From Syntrophaceae bacterium UBA7520 (GTDB lineage Bacteria; Desulfobacterota; Syntrophia; Syntrophales; Smithellaceae), in assembly GCA_002478265.1 (NCBI GenBank), contig DLNC01000024.1:101368-165367 (forward strand): DNA of 64,000 bases, read 5' to 3'. Positions 7,611 through 16,174 of the stretch are shown here, piece by piece. The notes beneath the pieces are model-generated. The model made no database searches. It was not told where the DNA came from and worked only from the letters and a program-made list of their open reading frames with translations. Numbering within the stretch: position 1 is the first letter of the stretch; each line of letters starts with the position of its first letter. The translations under genes and the position numbers were made by a program.

Positions 7611-8663
7611 TCAGGCCACAGCTATTTTGCCGGAATGCGCCGCGACGACTTCGCCGACAATGGCCGCATCTGTTATGCCCGCTTCGCGCATTTTTTTGAC
7701 AAGCGCCTTTCCTTTGTCCAGCGGCAGGCTAAAGAACAAACCGCCGGCGGTTTGCGGATCGAAAAGCAAATCAAAAAGCCAGTCCGGACAGGTTTTTTCT
7801 TTTACGACCTGCTTGATGCGGAAATCTTTATTGCGGTAAAGACCGCCGGGAACAAAACCCGTTTCGACAAGTTCCTGAACACCCGGCAGAACGGGAACCG
7901 CGGCGGAATTGATAAGCAGGCCGACGTTTTCTCCTTCGATCATCTCGCAGGCATGGCCGATGAATCCAAAGCCGGTGATATCCGTGCAGGCGTGAACATC
8001 ATCCGCAGCGATCATTATTTCGGATGCTTTTTTATTTAGCCGCGTCATGCAGGCGGCAGCCGCGTCTATTACATCAGCGCTTGCCTCTCCGGCTTTGATG
8101 GCCGTACTGACAATGCCCGTGCCCAGCGGCTTGCTAAGAATCAGGCAATCGCCGACACGCGCGCCGCGATTAAACAAAACCTTGTCCGGATGAATGAGGC
8201 CGGTAACGGCCAGGCCGTATTTCAATTCTTTATCTTCCACACTGTGCCCGCCGACGAGTAAAACTCCCGCTTCGCGCATCTTGTCCAGACCGCCGAGCAA
8301 AACATCGCGCAGAATATTTTTGTCCATACTCTTCACAGGGAAACAGACGATATTCATTGCCGTGATCGGCTTGCCGCCCATGGCGTAAACATCGTTGAGC
8401 GCATTTGCGGCGGCGATCTGCCCGAAGGTGAAAGGATCGTCAACAATCGGAGTGAAAAAATCCACCGTTTGCACCAGGGCCTGGTTGGCGGAAAGTTTAT
8501 AGACGCCCGCGTCTTCCGCGTGTTCAAAGCCGGTCAGTAAATTCGGATCGGAAACAAGCGGCAAATCGCGCAGTATTTCGGCAAGGTCACCCGGACCTAT
8601 CTTGCAGGCTCAACCTGCGCCCTGCACGGTTTCGGTCAGGCGTAATTTCTTTTTTTCTTCCAT
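7611..8663 (-). CDS. selD: selenide, water dikinase, selenoprotein form (in-frame UGA)
   Basis: Makes selenophosphate from selenide and ATP for selenocysteine and selenouridine synthesis. A gene caller stops at a TGA and gives only the part from residue 34. Reading through from the ATG at 8663 gives MEEKKKLRLTETVQGAG-U-ACKIGPGDLAEILRD, with key motif GAG-U-x-C-K-I. This aligns exactly with the catalytic GAGCGCK of E. coli SelD, with Sec18 (TGA 8612-8610) in place of Cys17. The rest is a full SelD of the PurM/AIR-synthase fold: GFEHAEDAGVY, NALNDVYAMGG, LVGGHSVEDKELKYGL and DITGFGFIGHACEM. Its length, 350 residues, is normal. It is the first gene of a three-gene operon. The cell must hold selA/selB/selC elsewhere. 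Confidence 0.95.
8581..8605 (-). promoter_or_regulatory. candidate bacterial SECIS hairpin in selD
   Basis: Starting five bases after the UGA, minus-strand RNA can form GCAA/TTGC and GGUC/GACC stems with a four-base bulge on the 5' side and the loop CGGGU. Position, size and a G in the apical loop fit a bSECIS bound by SelB. Not folded by software. Confidence 0.55.
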
Positions 8664-8844
8664 GACATGTTCTTTCTTGTCGACGTTTTTAATAGATATT
8701 TTCTAACACATAAGGAAATATTTTCCAACTTCAATTATACTTTTAAGCCGCGGTGCGATCCACAAGAAGAGCCAGATTTTTTATTGATTTATTTAAGACA
8801 ATGAGTTTAAACAGGTCACCTTTGACAAAGAAGGCGGTTTTTTA

Positions 8845-10230
8845 ATGCCCATACGTTATTACAGCACCAATCGTCATCTGGAAAATATCGCGGGAATTTC
8901 ACCTTTCCGCGGCAGTGTTTCTTTCAAGGAAGCGCTCCTTTTAGGCCAGGCGCCCGATGAAGGATTGTTCATGCCCGATTCCATACCGCAAATCAGTTTG
9001 CCTGATATTCAGAATCTGCGGGGAGAACCTTACTGGCGGGCGGCTTTGCTTGTAGCACGGGCGTTTCTTTCCGGTGAATTTTCTGAAGAGATTTTGGAAA
9101 AAGTCGTAAAAGATGCCTACACTTTTCCCGTGCCCTTGGAAAAAGTTTGTCCACAGGCGTATCTGATGCGTTTGGACCAGGGGCCCACGGCGTCATTCAA
9201 GGATTTCGCGGCGCGCATGATGGCCAGGTTGATGAGCCATTGCCGCCCGCCAGGAGAGCGCATTAATATTCTGGTGGCGACTTCCGGCGATACCGGCAGC
9301 GCCGTGGGGGAAGCGTTTAAGGGCGTGGCGGGAATAGATGTTGTTATTCTTTACCCGGAAAAGGAAGTAAGTCCGCGCCAGAAAAAACAGCTCGACACCA
9401 TCGGCCAGAATGTCAAAGCTTTGTCTGTGGAAGGGAAATTTGATGACTGCCAGAATCTGGTCAAACAGGCCTTTGCCGACGCGGATCTGGCCAAATTCAA
9501 TTTGTCCTCGGCCAACTCCATTAATTTCGGCCGCATCCTGCCGCAGATTGTTTATTATGTTTATGCATACGCGCAGCTTGCCCGTAACGGCGAAGAAATT
9601 GTTTTTTCCGTGCCCTCAGGAAATTTCGGCAACGCCCTGGGTTGTGAATTTGCCAGACGTATGGGATTGCCGGTTGCCAAGCTGATAATGCCCACCAATG
9701 AAAATGATGAATTTCCGGTTTTTCTGGCCACGGGAAAATATCAGAAAGTTTCGCCTTCGCGCGACTGCATTTCCAACGCCATGAATGTCGGCCATCCGAG
9801 CAACCTGGCGCGGTTTTTTGAGCTTTACGGCGGCACTGTCGACCGGGTGGGTTTTGTGCATCGCCATCCGGACATAGAGGAAATACGCAAATATATTTAT
9901 TCCGTCAGTGTGTCTGATGATTTAACCAGAAGAACGATAAAAGATGTATATAGCCGCTATGGAGTGATTTTGGAACAGCACGGCGCGGTAGGCTGGGCGG
10001 GACTGGAAGCTTATTGGCAAAAAAACACTGATAAAAAATTAGCCGTTTGTCTGGAAACGGCGCATCCGGCTAAATTCCCGGAGGAAATTCAAAGATTGCT
10101 GGGTTTGGAAGTCGACGCGCCGCAGAGTTTAAAGGATGTCGATCGGCGCAGCGGTACGGCGGTGGAGATGACAAAAAATTATCAGGATTTCAAAAAATAC
10201 CTGCAGAAAAATCTGAAGACAAGAGAATAG
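8845..10230 (+). CDS. thrC: threonine synthase
   Basis: PLP enzyme turning O-phospho-L-homoserine into threonine. The start MPIRYYSTNRH and the GLFMPDSIP region are typical of ThrC. The PLP lysine is K119 in GPTASFKDFAARMM, and the phosphate-binding loop is ATSGDTGSAVGEAF. At 461 residues it is the longer proteobacterial/fungal class. AAGGCGG lies about seven bases before the ATG. No hom or thrB is adjacent. The PlsC-like gene follows after four bases and is probably co-transcribed. The 180-base divergent spacer with selD should carry promoters for both, but I could not settle on a convincing one. Confidence 0.96.
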   Translation: MPIRYYSTNRHLENIAGISPFRGSVSFKEALLLGQAPDEGLFMPDSIPQISLPDIQNLRGEPYWRAALLVARAFLSGEFSEEILEKVVKDAYTFPVPLEKVCPQAYLMRLDQGPTASFKDFAARMMARLMSHCRPPGERINILVATSGDTGSAVGEAFKGVAGIDVVILYPEKEVSPRQKKQLDTIGQNVKALSVEGKFDDCQNLVKQAFADADLAKFNLSSANSINFGRILPQIVYYVYAYAQLARNGEEIVFSVPSGNFGNALGCEFARRMGLPVAKLIMPTNENDEFPVFLATGKYQKVSPSRDCISNAMNVGHPSNLARFFELYGGTVDRVGFVHRHPDIEEIRKYIYSVSVSDDLTRRTIKDVYSRYGVILEQHGAVGWAGLEAYWQKNTDKKLAVCLETAHPAKFPEEIQRLLGLEVDAPQSLKDVDRRSGTAVEMTKNYQDFKKYLQKNLKTRE

Positions 10231-10234
10231 CAAA

Positions 10235-10993
10235 ATGTTTTGGCGGACTGTTTTTACCAATCTGTATACGTTTATCATTACGCCTGTGCTGAGTGTTGTT
10301 TGTCTGCTGGCGGCACTGCTGGGTGATAAAAAAGGCGTGGTTTGGTGGACAGTAGCACGCTATTGGGCCAAGGGGCTTATGTCGTGCGCCGGCGTGACTC
10401 AAGTTTTTATCGACGGCAAAGAAAAGCTCGCAAATATTCCCAGCGCGGTTTTCATGGCCAATCATGAAAGCCAGCTTGATCCGCCGCTCATGACGTATCT
10501 TTCTGATAAATCGCCGCTGAGGTTTTTTGCCAAACACACCCTCGCCTATTTTCCGCTTTTTGGCCAGGCACTTTGGGCCACTGACCAGGTTTTTATTAAC
10601 CGCGAAAAAGGCAGCAGGACGCTGAAAAACATTGAAAAAACCATCGCGAAAATTAAAAACAAGGACAAGTATTTTTTCATCTTTCCGGAAGGGCACAGGT
10701 CACGCGACGGCAATCTGCTTCCTTTTAAGCGGGGGGGCTTCGCCCTGGCGATGAAAGCGAAACTGCCCATTCTTCCCGTGGCTATCGCGGGCACCAGCGA
10801 TATTCTGCCCCCCGGTTTTATCTTCCGCAAAAAAGGCCCCGTTGTAATCGCCGTGGGCGATCTGGTGCCGACATCATCCTATGATCTTAAGTCGGTGGAC
10901 AAGCTGGTGGCGCTGGTACGCGATCAGGTCGGCGTGCTGCAGAAAAAAGCCGTAAAAATTTGCCAAAAGCTTTCCGCCGGCGTGAATTTGTGA
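10235..10993 (+). CDS. plsC: 1-acyl-sn-glycerol-3-phosphate acyltransferase
   Basis: Adds the second acyl chain to lysophosphatidic acid at the inner membrane. The catalytic NHESQLD (H77, D82) and the substrate-binding FPEGHRSRDG (150-159) are both present, as is a hydrophobic N-terminal segment at about residues 8-30. The length of 252 is normal. It starts four bases after thrC, so the two are probably one transcript although the pathways differ. A paralogous role in special lipid synthesis is possible, as the large lipid-like cluster begins 8 kb away, but nothing in the sequence demands it. Confidence 0.92.
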   Translation: MFWRTVFTNLYTFIITPVLSVVCLLAALLGDKKGVVWWTVARYWAKGLMSCAGVTQVFIDGKEKLANIPSAVFMANHESQLDPPLMTYLSDKSPLRFFAKHTLAYFPLFGQALWATDQVFINREKGSRTLKNIEKTIAKIKNKDKYFFIFPEGHRSRDGNLLPFKRGGFALAMKAKLPILPVAIAGTSDILPPGFIFRKKGPVVIAVGDLVPTSSYDLKSVDKLVALVRDQVGVLQKKAVKICQKLSAGVNL

Positions 10994-11105
10994 CAGCTGG
11001 TTTGTTGTTTACCCCGATTACTAAAATCATATTTTCCATTAATATATTGCCATAAAGCTCCAGTTTGATACTCTTTAATATCCCATTCTTGATTAAAAAA
11101 GTAAC

Positions 11106-11134
11106 TTATCAAAATAATTAATATATTGTATAAT
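11106..11134 (+). promoter_or_regulatory. putative promoter of the triple-PAS diguanylate cyclase
   Basis: TTATCA (11106-11111), 17 bases, then a perfect TATAAT (11129-11134), 55 bases before the start at 11189. The surrounding 190 bases between plsC and this gene are AT-rich and otherwise empty. Confidence 0.45.
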
Positions 11135-11188
11135 TACATGCATGATTTTGCAGATATGCCCGAGAAGAGCAACCGGTGAACAAAATAA

Positions 11189-12952
11189 ATGCGCTCGCCA
11201 AAAAGTGAATTGATGAAGAAAAATGTAAAAAATATCACCAAAGATAAGTCCGCTGAAAATGTAAGAAAAGCCAATAATCCTTCCCCGCGCAACGTAAAAA
11301 GTCCAAAAGAAAAATCCGCAAATATAATTGAAAGTATTTACGATGGTTATTTTGAAGTTGACCTCGCCGGGAATTTTACGTTTTTTAATAGTAAGCTTTG
11401 TGAAATACACGGTTATTCCGCCGAAGAACTAAAAGGCATGAATTTTCGGCAATATTCAGATGAAGAAAACGCGAAAAAAGCGTTTAAAGCCTTTAATGAG
11501 ATATTCAAAACGGGAAAAGCCGGGAAAACAGTTGATTATGAAATAATACGGCCAGACGGAACAAGACGGCAGGTTGAAGTATCAGCTTCGCTGATCAAAG
11601 ACGCGAAAGGAAATAATCTTGGTTTCAGAGGAATCACCAGGGATGTTACTGAGCGAAAGCTTATAGATGAGGCCCTCAAGCAGTCTGAGGAAAGATATCG
11701 AACAATTCTTGAGGAAATGGAAGACGCGTATTACGAAGTTGATCTGGCCGGCAATTTCACTTTTGTCAATGACGCAAGCTGTCGTCATATAGGTTATTCC
11801 AGAGAAGATCTCCTGGGGAAAAATTTTCGTATTCACATGCACCAGGAGGATAAAGGTATAATTTATGATGCGTTTAGAAATATATTCATGACGGGTAAGC
11901 CGCAAAAAAACATTTCCTACAGAGTTATTCGCAAAGACGGAACAACGGCTTTTGCCGAGCTCACGGGATTTCCGCTGTTCAATGAAAAAGGGAAAATTGC
12001 GGGTTTTCGAGGCATTGGGCGCGATGTTACGAGGCGTAAACTTATAGAAGAAGAATTGCGTCAATCGGAAGAACGATACAGAACCGTGATGGATGAAATA
12101 GAGGAATGGTATTTTGAGACGGATATCACGGGCAATATAATTTTTTCCAACGATGTATTCATCCGCTACTTAGGCTATCCACGGGCCCGGTTAATAGGGC
12201 ATAATTTGCGGGAATTTATCCGGCAGGAAGACGCGGAAGATTTCTACAGGATTTGCGATCATGTTTGCGAAACAGGCCAGATAATAAGAAATTTTCCCCA
12301 GGAATTTGTTCAGAGGTATGGCGAAACAACTTACGCGGAATTTTCCATTTTGCCGAAAAGAGACGAAACGGGAGAAATTTTCGGGCTTCGTGTGGTGGGA
12401 CATGATATAACCGAACGTAAGAAAATAGAAAAAATGCTTGATTATAAGGCGACGCATGATCCTTTAACCGGATTGTCTAACCGGGCGCTGCTGATGGATC
12501 GCCTGGAAGTTGCCCTGGCCCAGGCGAGGCGCGCCAATAACAAACTGGCCGTCATGTTGCTTGACCTGGATCACTTCAAAAAAATCAATGACAAGATGGG
12601 TCACCTGGAAGGAGATAAATTGCTCAAAGAAATCGGCGCTCGTCTAAGCGGTCTTTTGCGGCAAAACGACACGATTGCCCGTATAGGCGGAGATGAATTT
12701 GTAATACTGCTGCCGGAAATAAAGCAGATAGACGATATAATTGTTTTAGCGGATAAAATTATAAATACCGTAAAACAACCTTCATTCCTTGCCGACGGCC
12801 GCGTTAATTCAAGCGCTAGCATTGGCATTGTAATCTACCCTGACGATTGCCAAGATATCGGTGAAATGTTGAAAAATGCAGATATAGCTATGTATCGGGC
12901 CAAGTCAAAAGGCAGAGACAACTATCAATTTTTTTATAATATAAAAAAGTGA
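11189..12952 (+). CDS. PAS-PAS-PAS-GGDEF diguanylate cyclase
   Basis: Makes cyclic di-GMP from two GTP. No membrane segment, so cytoplasmic. Three PAS/PAC units start near residues 45, 174 and 300; each opens with a similar (Y/W)(Y/F)(E)(V/T)D..GN stretch, so they look like internal duplications. The GGDEF domain begins at about 417 (THDPLTGLSNR). The active-site GGDEF is intact at 500-504, and an RxxD product-inhibition site (RQND, 491-494) lies the canonical five residues before it. The first 40 residues are lysine-rich and probably disordered. A second ATG at 11213 is an alternative start. It has its own promoter and stands alone, so the signal sensed by the PAS domains is unknown. Confidence 0.93.
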   Translation: MRSPKSELMKKNVKNITKDKSAENVRKANNPSPRNVKSPKEKSANIIESIYDGYFEVDLAGNFTFFNSKLCEIHGYSAEELKGMNFRQYSDEENAKKAFKAFNEIFKTGKAGKTVDYEIIRPDGTRRQVEVSASLIKDAKGNNLGFRGITRDVTERKLIDEALKQSEERYRTILEEMEDAYYEVDLAGNFTFVNDASCRHIGYSREDLLGKNFRIHMHQEDKGIIYDAFRNIFMTGKPQKNISYRVIRKDGTTAFAELTGFPLFNEKGKIAGFRGIGRDVTRRKLIEEELRQSEERYRTVMDEIEEWYFETDITGNIIFSNDVFIRYLGYPRARLIGHNLREFIRQEDAEDFYRICDHVCETGQIIRNFPQEFVQRYGETTYAEFSILPKRDETGEIFGLRVVGHDITERKKIEKMLDYKATHDPLTGLSNRALLMDRLEVALAQARRANNKLAVMLLDLDHFKKINDKMGHLEGDKLLKEIGARLSGLLRQNDTIARIGGDEFVILLPEIKQIDDIIVLADKIINTVKQPSFLADGRVNSSASIGIVIYPDDCQDIGEMLKNADIAMYRAKSKGRDNYQFFYNIKK

Positions 12953-13052
12953 CTCATTAAGCCAAGTTTAAAAAAAAGGGGGTATTTAAGGCTAATGAGA
13001 AATAATTCTTGAAACATGGACGTACTTTTTCGGCGTGACTCCTTTATATGTC

Positions 13053-13080
13053 TTGACAGGAAAACTGATTTCTGTATAAT
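13053..13080 (+). promoter_or_regulatory. consensus sigma-70 promoter
   Basis: Perfect TTGACA (13053-13058) and perfect TATAAT (13075-13080) with a 16-base spacer. The palindrome CTTAATTAAG (13088-13097) sits at the expected transcription start and could be an operator. It should drive the small ORF at 13140 and the binding-protein/TRAP genes. Confidence 0.75.
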
Positions 13081-13139
13081 AAAATCGCTTAATTAAGAGA
13101 CATTCTTACGCTTGGTAAACGAAAAGAGGAAGTGCTTTC

Positions 13140-13244
13140 ATGCCCCGTTTAAACGCGCACTTTGTCGTCAAAAAGCCAATCATGTTGCCTTTAATAATCA
13201 AGGCAAATAACATTCCCAAAACTGCTTTTATAAACAGAGGTTAA
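13140..13244 (+). CDS. possible 34-residue small protein
   Basis: ATG at 13140 with GAGGAAG ten bases upstream, 60 bases after a perfect promoter, ending TAA at 13242-13244. The peptide starts MPRLNAHFVVKK, is basic at its N-terminus and has a short hydrophobic core (PIMLPLIIK). No family recognised. It may be a real small protein, a leader peptide, or chance coding inside a 5' untranslated region or small RNA. The rest of the 374-base gap between 12953 and 13326 holds nothing else I can identify. Confidence 0.35.
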   Translation: MPRLNAHFVVKKPIMLPLIIKANNIPKTAFINRG

Positions 13245-13326
13245 TTTCGCGGTTGCTTATAGCCCTGCAACTATTTGATATGTTTCTTCATTGAGTCTAT
13301 TAAAATTTTGTCAGGAGGATTTATTA

Positions 13327-14877
13327 ATGAGAAAAACAACTTTTTTGATATTGACGGCTGTTGTGTTTAGTTTTTTCATCGCGCTGGGCGCCGTGAAAGA
13401 CGCGACGGCCGCTGATACAATTAAAATAGGCGCTGTTTTGCCCTTGGCGGAAATTACCGGGAAGGACGCGTCCCGTTCCATGCAGCTTGCGGTAAAGCAG
13501 ATTAACGCTGCCGGTGGTTTGCTGGGCAGACAGGTCGAGCTGATACTGGTTGACGATGAAAACAAGCCGGATAAAGCCGCCGCGGCCGTGGACAAACTGG
13601 TCAATGTGGATAAAGTGGATGTGATTGTGGGCGGGGTTGATAACGCCACAACGATGGAAGCGATTACCGCGTTAAAAAAATACACTAAAATAACAGTTTG
13701 GACCGGAGCGTCATCGGCTAAAGTGGAGCAAGCCCTCGAAGGGCAGGACTGGTTTTTCCATCTCCATGCTTGGGACTATGAGCTGGGCGCCTACTACGAA
13801 AAAATATGGCGGGAAATAGTGCAAAAATATCCACAGGTAAAAAGGAAGAAAATATTCGCCGCTTATAAGGAGGATCCTTTTGGTTCGGATATTTTCACTG
13901 TCGCCAGCCCTGTTGCCCGAGCGTATCTTAATATCATGCAGGGAGAAATTTATAACGGCGCCGCCGGCACTACGGACATAAAGACGGTACTGCGCAACGC
14001 GCGGCGTTTTGAGCCGGATATTTTTATTTGGGAAGGCCCTGAACAAGACGCGATTCCTGTTCTGGAAGAAGCCCGAAACAGCGGTCTGATGCCGCCGGTT
14101 TTTTTGGCAAAAACTATGAGCTGGCCTGCGGATTTTGGCAAGCAGGTGGGCGCTGAAGGAATTGTGCTCTATGCGTTTTGGCATGAGTCGCTGAAAACGA
14201 GAAACAAGGCATGCCTGGAATATATAAACGCTTTTAGTCAGGAATTTAATGAGACGCCCAGAACATATTTTGGCCCATTGGGTTATACAAACATCATGAT
14301 CGTCGCCAACGCGATAAAAGGCGCGGGAACTTTGGAAAAAGAAGCCCTGATAAAAAACCTGGAAGCGACAAGCTATGAATCACCGCTGGGTGATACATTC
14401 ACTTTTTCCAGAGGTTTGGGCGTTAAATATCAAGCCAAAGCTAATCCCAAGCTGATGCAATGGCAAGGCGGAGAAGTAAAAGTAATTTATCCCTGGGAGC
14501 TGGCAACGGCGCGCTTGATCTACCCGTTCCCGGCGCAGGGATTTAATAAAAATGCGCCACTGGAAGTTAAACCTCCCGTTGCCCCCGTAAAACCCACGCC
14601 TGCCGCCAAGCCTGCGGTGCCCGCGCCACCTAAAGCTCCTGCGCCCAAACCGAAACCGGCCGCAGCCGCACCGGCAGTTAAGCCTGCCCCTAAACCACAG
14701 CCTGCTGCGGTTGCTCCCGCTGGTGTTCCCGGATGTATTGGCTCCGGTTGTACTGAAGAAGACAGGAAAGCGGCTGCTCCAGCGCCGGCCAAACCCGCGC
14801 CAGCTTCGACGGCCGGTTGTATCGGCAGCGGTTGCACCGAGGAAGACAAGAAAGCAACCGCTCCGGTCAATAAATGA
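13327..14877 (+). CDS. branched-chain-type ABC substrate-binding protein with Cys-repeat tail
   Basis: Periplasmic type-1 binding protein of the Leu/Ile/Val family (Peripla_BP_6). It has a signal peptide of about 28 residues ending DATAA, then TIKIGAVLPLAEITGKDASRS, the ligand-binding opening, and two alternating lobes to about residue 400. AGGAGG lies seven bases before the ATG at 13327. The last ~110 residues are unusual: a Pro/Ala/Lys-rich linker carrying two copies of GCIGSGCTEED (469-479 and 497-507), each with two cysteines. No LIV permease or ATPase is adjacent; the TRAP genes follow after 67 bases. It may be an orphan receptor, or the tail may tether, link or bind metal. The binding-protein call is strong; ligand and tail role are unknown. 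Confidence 0.85.
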   Translation: MRKTTFLILTAVVFSFFIALGAVKDATAADTIKIGAVLPLAEITGKDASRSMQLAVKQINAAGGLLGRQVELILVDDENKPDKAAAAVDKLVNVDKVDVIVGGVDNATTMEAITALKKYTKITVWTGASSAKVEQALEGQDWFFHLHAWDYELGAYYEKIWREIVQKYPQVKRKKIFAAYKEDPFGSDIFTVASPVARAYLNIMQGEIYNGAAGTTDIKTVLRNARRFEPDIFIWEGPEQDAIPVLEEARNSGLMPPVFLAKTMSWPADFGKQVGAEGIVLYAFWHESLKTRNKACLEYINAFSQEFNETPRTYFGPLGYTNIMIVANAIKGAGTLEKEALIKNLEATSYESPLGDTFTFSRGLGVKYQAKANPKLMQWQGGEVKVIYPWELATARLIYPFPAQGFNKNAPLEVKPPVAPVKPTPAAKPAVPAPPKAPAPKPKPAAAAPAVKPAPKPQPAAVAPAGVPGCIGSGCTEEDRKAAAPAPAKPAPASTAGCIGSGCTEEDKKATAPVNK

Positions 14878-14944
14878 GCTGAATATGTTTTAAGCAATAA
14901 TAGAGGGGATATAGGTATAACATATTTAAAAGGAGGGAAGTGTC

Positions 14945-16045
14945 ATGAAAAAATTCTCTGTCGTAGTAATATTCATTGTTGCGGTTTTTTGCCTAATCGG
15001 CGCTTTTTTTGCCTCTACCGCCTCCGCGCAGGTAATAAAATGGAGAATGCTGTCCTGCTGGCCTGCCCAATCATCTCTTTGGCAGGCGGCTACACGTTTA
15101 TCTAAAAATATATATGAATTGAGCGGCGGACGCCTGCAAATTACTTGTCATCCGGCGGGTGAAATCGTTCCGGCGGCGGGAGTTTTTGACGCGGTCTCCA
15201 GAGGTGCGGCAGAAATGGGCCAGGATTGGGCTACTTACTGGGCCGGCAAAAATTCCGCTTTCGACCTCTTGGGTTCATTTCCCATGACTCTTTCCCAACA
15301 CGATATGATAAACTGGTTTATACACGGTGAGGGGCGAGAGATGTTCAATTATATGTACGGGAAATACAACATGATTTATTTTATTAATGGCATTACGCCT
15401 GTTGGTTCCGGTATCCGTTCCCGCATGCCGTTGAAAAGTTTGGACGACTTAAGAGGAAAGAAAATAAGGATGTCTGGTAAAGCCGCGGGATATATTTTGC
15501 AGAAAGTAGGCGCTGTTCAGGTTTTGACGCCGGCGGCTGAAATTAGCCAGGCCTTGGCTATGGGCGTAATTGACGGCGCGTCTTTTAACACTCCTAATGT
15601 TGATATGTCCCTGGGCATGACGGAGGTAACCAAGTTTTGCCTCAGCCCCGGTTGGAATATGCCCTCGGCAAGCGGCGGAATAATGATCAACAAAGACGCG
15701 TGGAACTCGTTGACGCCGGATTTGAAAAAAATTGTTGAAATCGCCATTGCCGAAAGTAATCATTATTTTACCGCGTTGGCCGACTGGGACAACGCAAACG
15801 CTCTTAAATCCTTTGCCGCCAAAGGTCTTGTAGTGCACAGGCTTTCCGAAAAAGAATTAAGGCAGATTGAACAATGGACTTATGAGTATATTGAGGAAGA
15901 AGCCAAGAAGAATCCCGATTTTGATAAAGTTGCCACTTCCATGTTTAATTTTCTTAAGGAATATGCTCCGATCCGCGATTACCAGGTGCCTTATGAGCAC
16001 GGGCGCAATCCTTTATCATATCCCAAACTGCGCAATTTGAAATGA
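14945..16045 (+). CDS. dctP: TRAP transporter substrate-binding protein (first copy)
   Basis: Periplasmic receptor that captures an organic acid and hands it to the DctQM membrane pair. It has a signal peptide of about 28 residues cut after TASA, then the DctP fold. The ligand-carboxylate arginine lies in GKKIRMSGKAAGY. The strongly conserved SGGRLQIT and GEIVPAAGVFDAVSRG segments are present. AAAGGAGGG precedes the ATG. It is about 60 % identical by eye to the next gene, so the pair arose by tandem duplication. The WPAQSS/GKNSAFDLLG wording suits the subgroup of DctP proteins for larger mono-carboxylates or keto acids, but the ligand is not certain. Confidence 0.92.
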   Translation: MKKFSVVVIFIVAVFCLIGAFFASTASAQVIKWRMLSCWPAQSSLWQAATRLSKNIYELSGGRLQITCHPAGEIVPAAGVFDAVSRGAAEMGQDWATYWAGKNSAFDLLGSFPMTLSQHDMINWFIHGEGREMFNYMYGKYNMIYFINGITPVGSGIRSRMPLKSLDDLRGKKIRMSGKAAGYILQKVGAVQVLTPAAEISQALAMGVIDGASFNTPNVDMSLGMTEVTKFCLSPGWNMPSASGGIMINKDAWNSLTPDLKKIVEIAIAESNHYFTALADWDNANALKSFAAKGLVVHRLSEKELRQIEQWTYEYIEEEAKKNPDFDKVATSMFNFLKEYAPIRDYQVPYEHGRNPLSYPKLRNLK

Positions 16046-16118
16046 TTGTTTTTTATCCGTCATAAGATTGGGAGTATAAGAAAAAAAGGGGGCAAAAATT
16101 TAAAAACTATATAAAACA

Positions 16119-16143
16119 CAGGTTTTTCTTGGTGAAAAACCTG
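16119..16143 (+). promoter_or_regulatory. intercistronic stem-loop between the two receptor genes
   Basis: Perfect 10-bp stem CAGGTTTTTC/GAAAAACCTG with loop TTGGT. There is no T run afterwards, so an mRNA 3'-end stabiliser or processing site is likelier than a full terminator. Confidence 0.5.
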
Positions 16144-16174
16144 AAGAAAGATTAAGAATTGGAGTGGGAAAAAG

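Noticed and set aside
8565..8663. TGA in front of selD as a genuine stop or sequencing error
   Set aside because: The codons before and after it form the exact SelD active-site motif, and a hairpin follows. Selenocysteine explains it without an error.
8664..8844. Riboswitch between selD and thrC
   Set aside because: No conserved riboswitch core seen; AT-rich spacer only.
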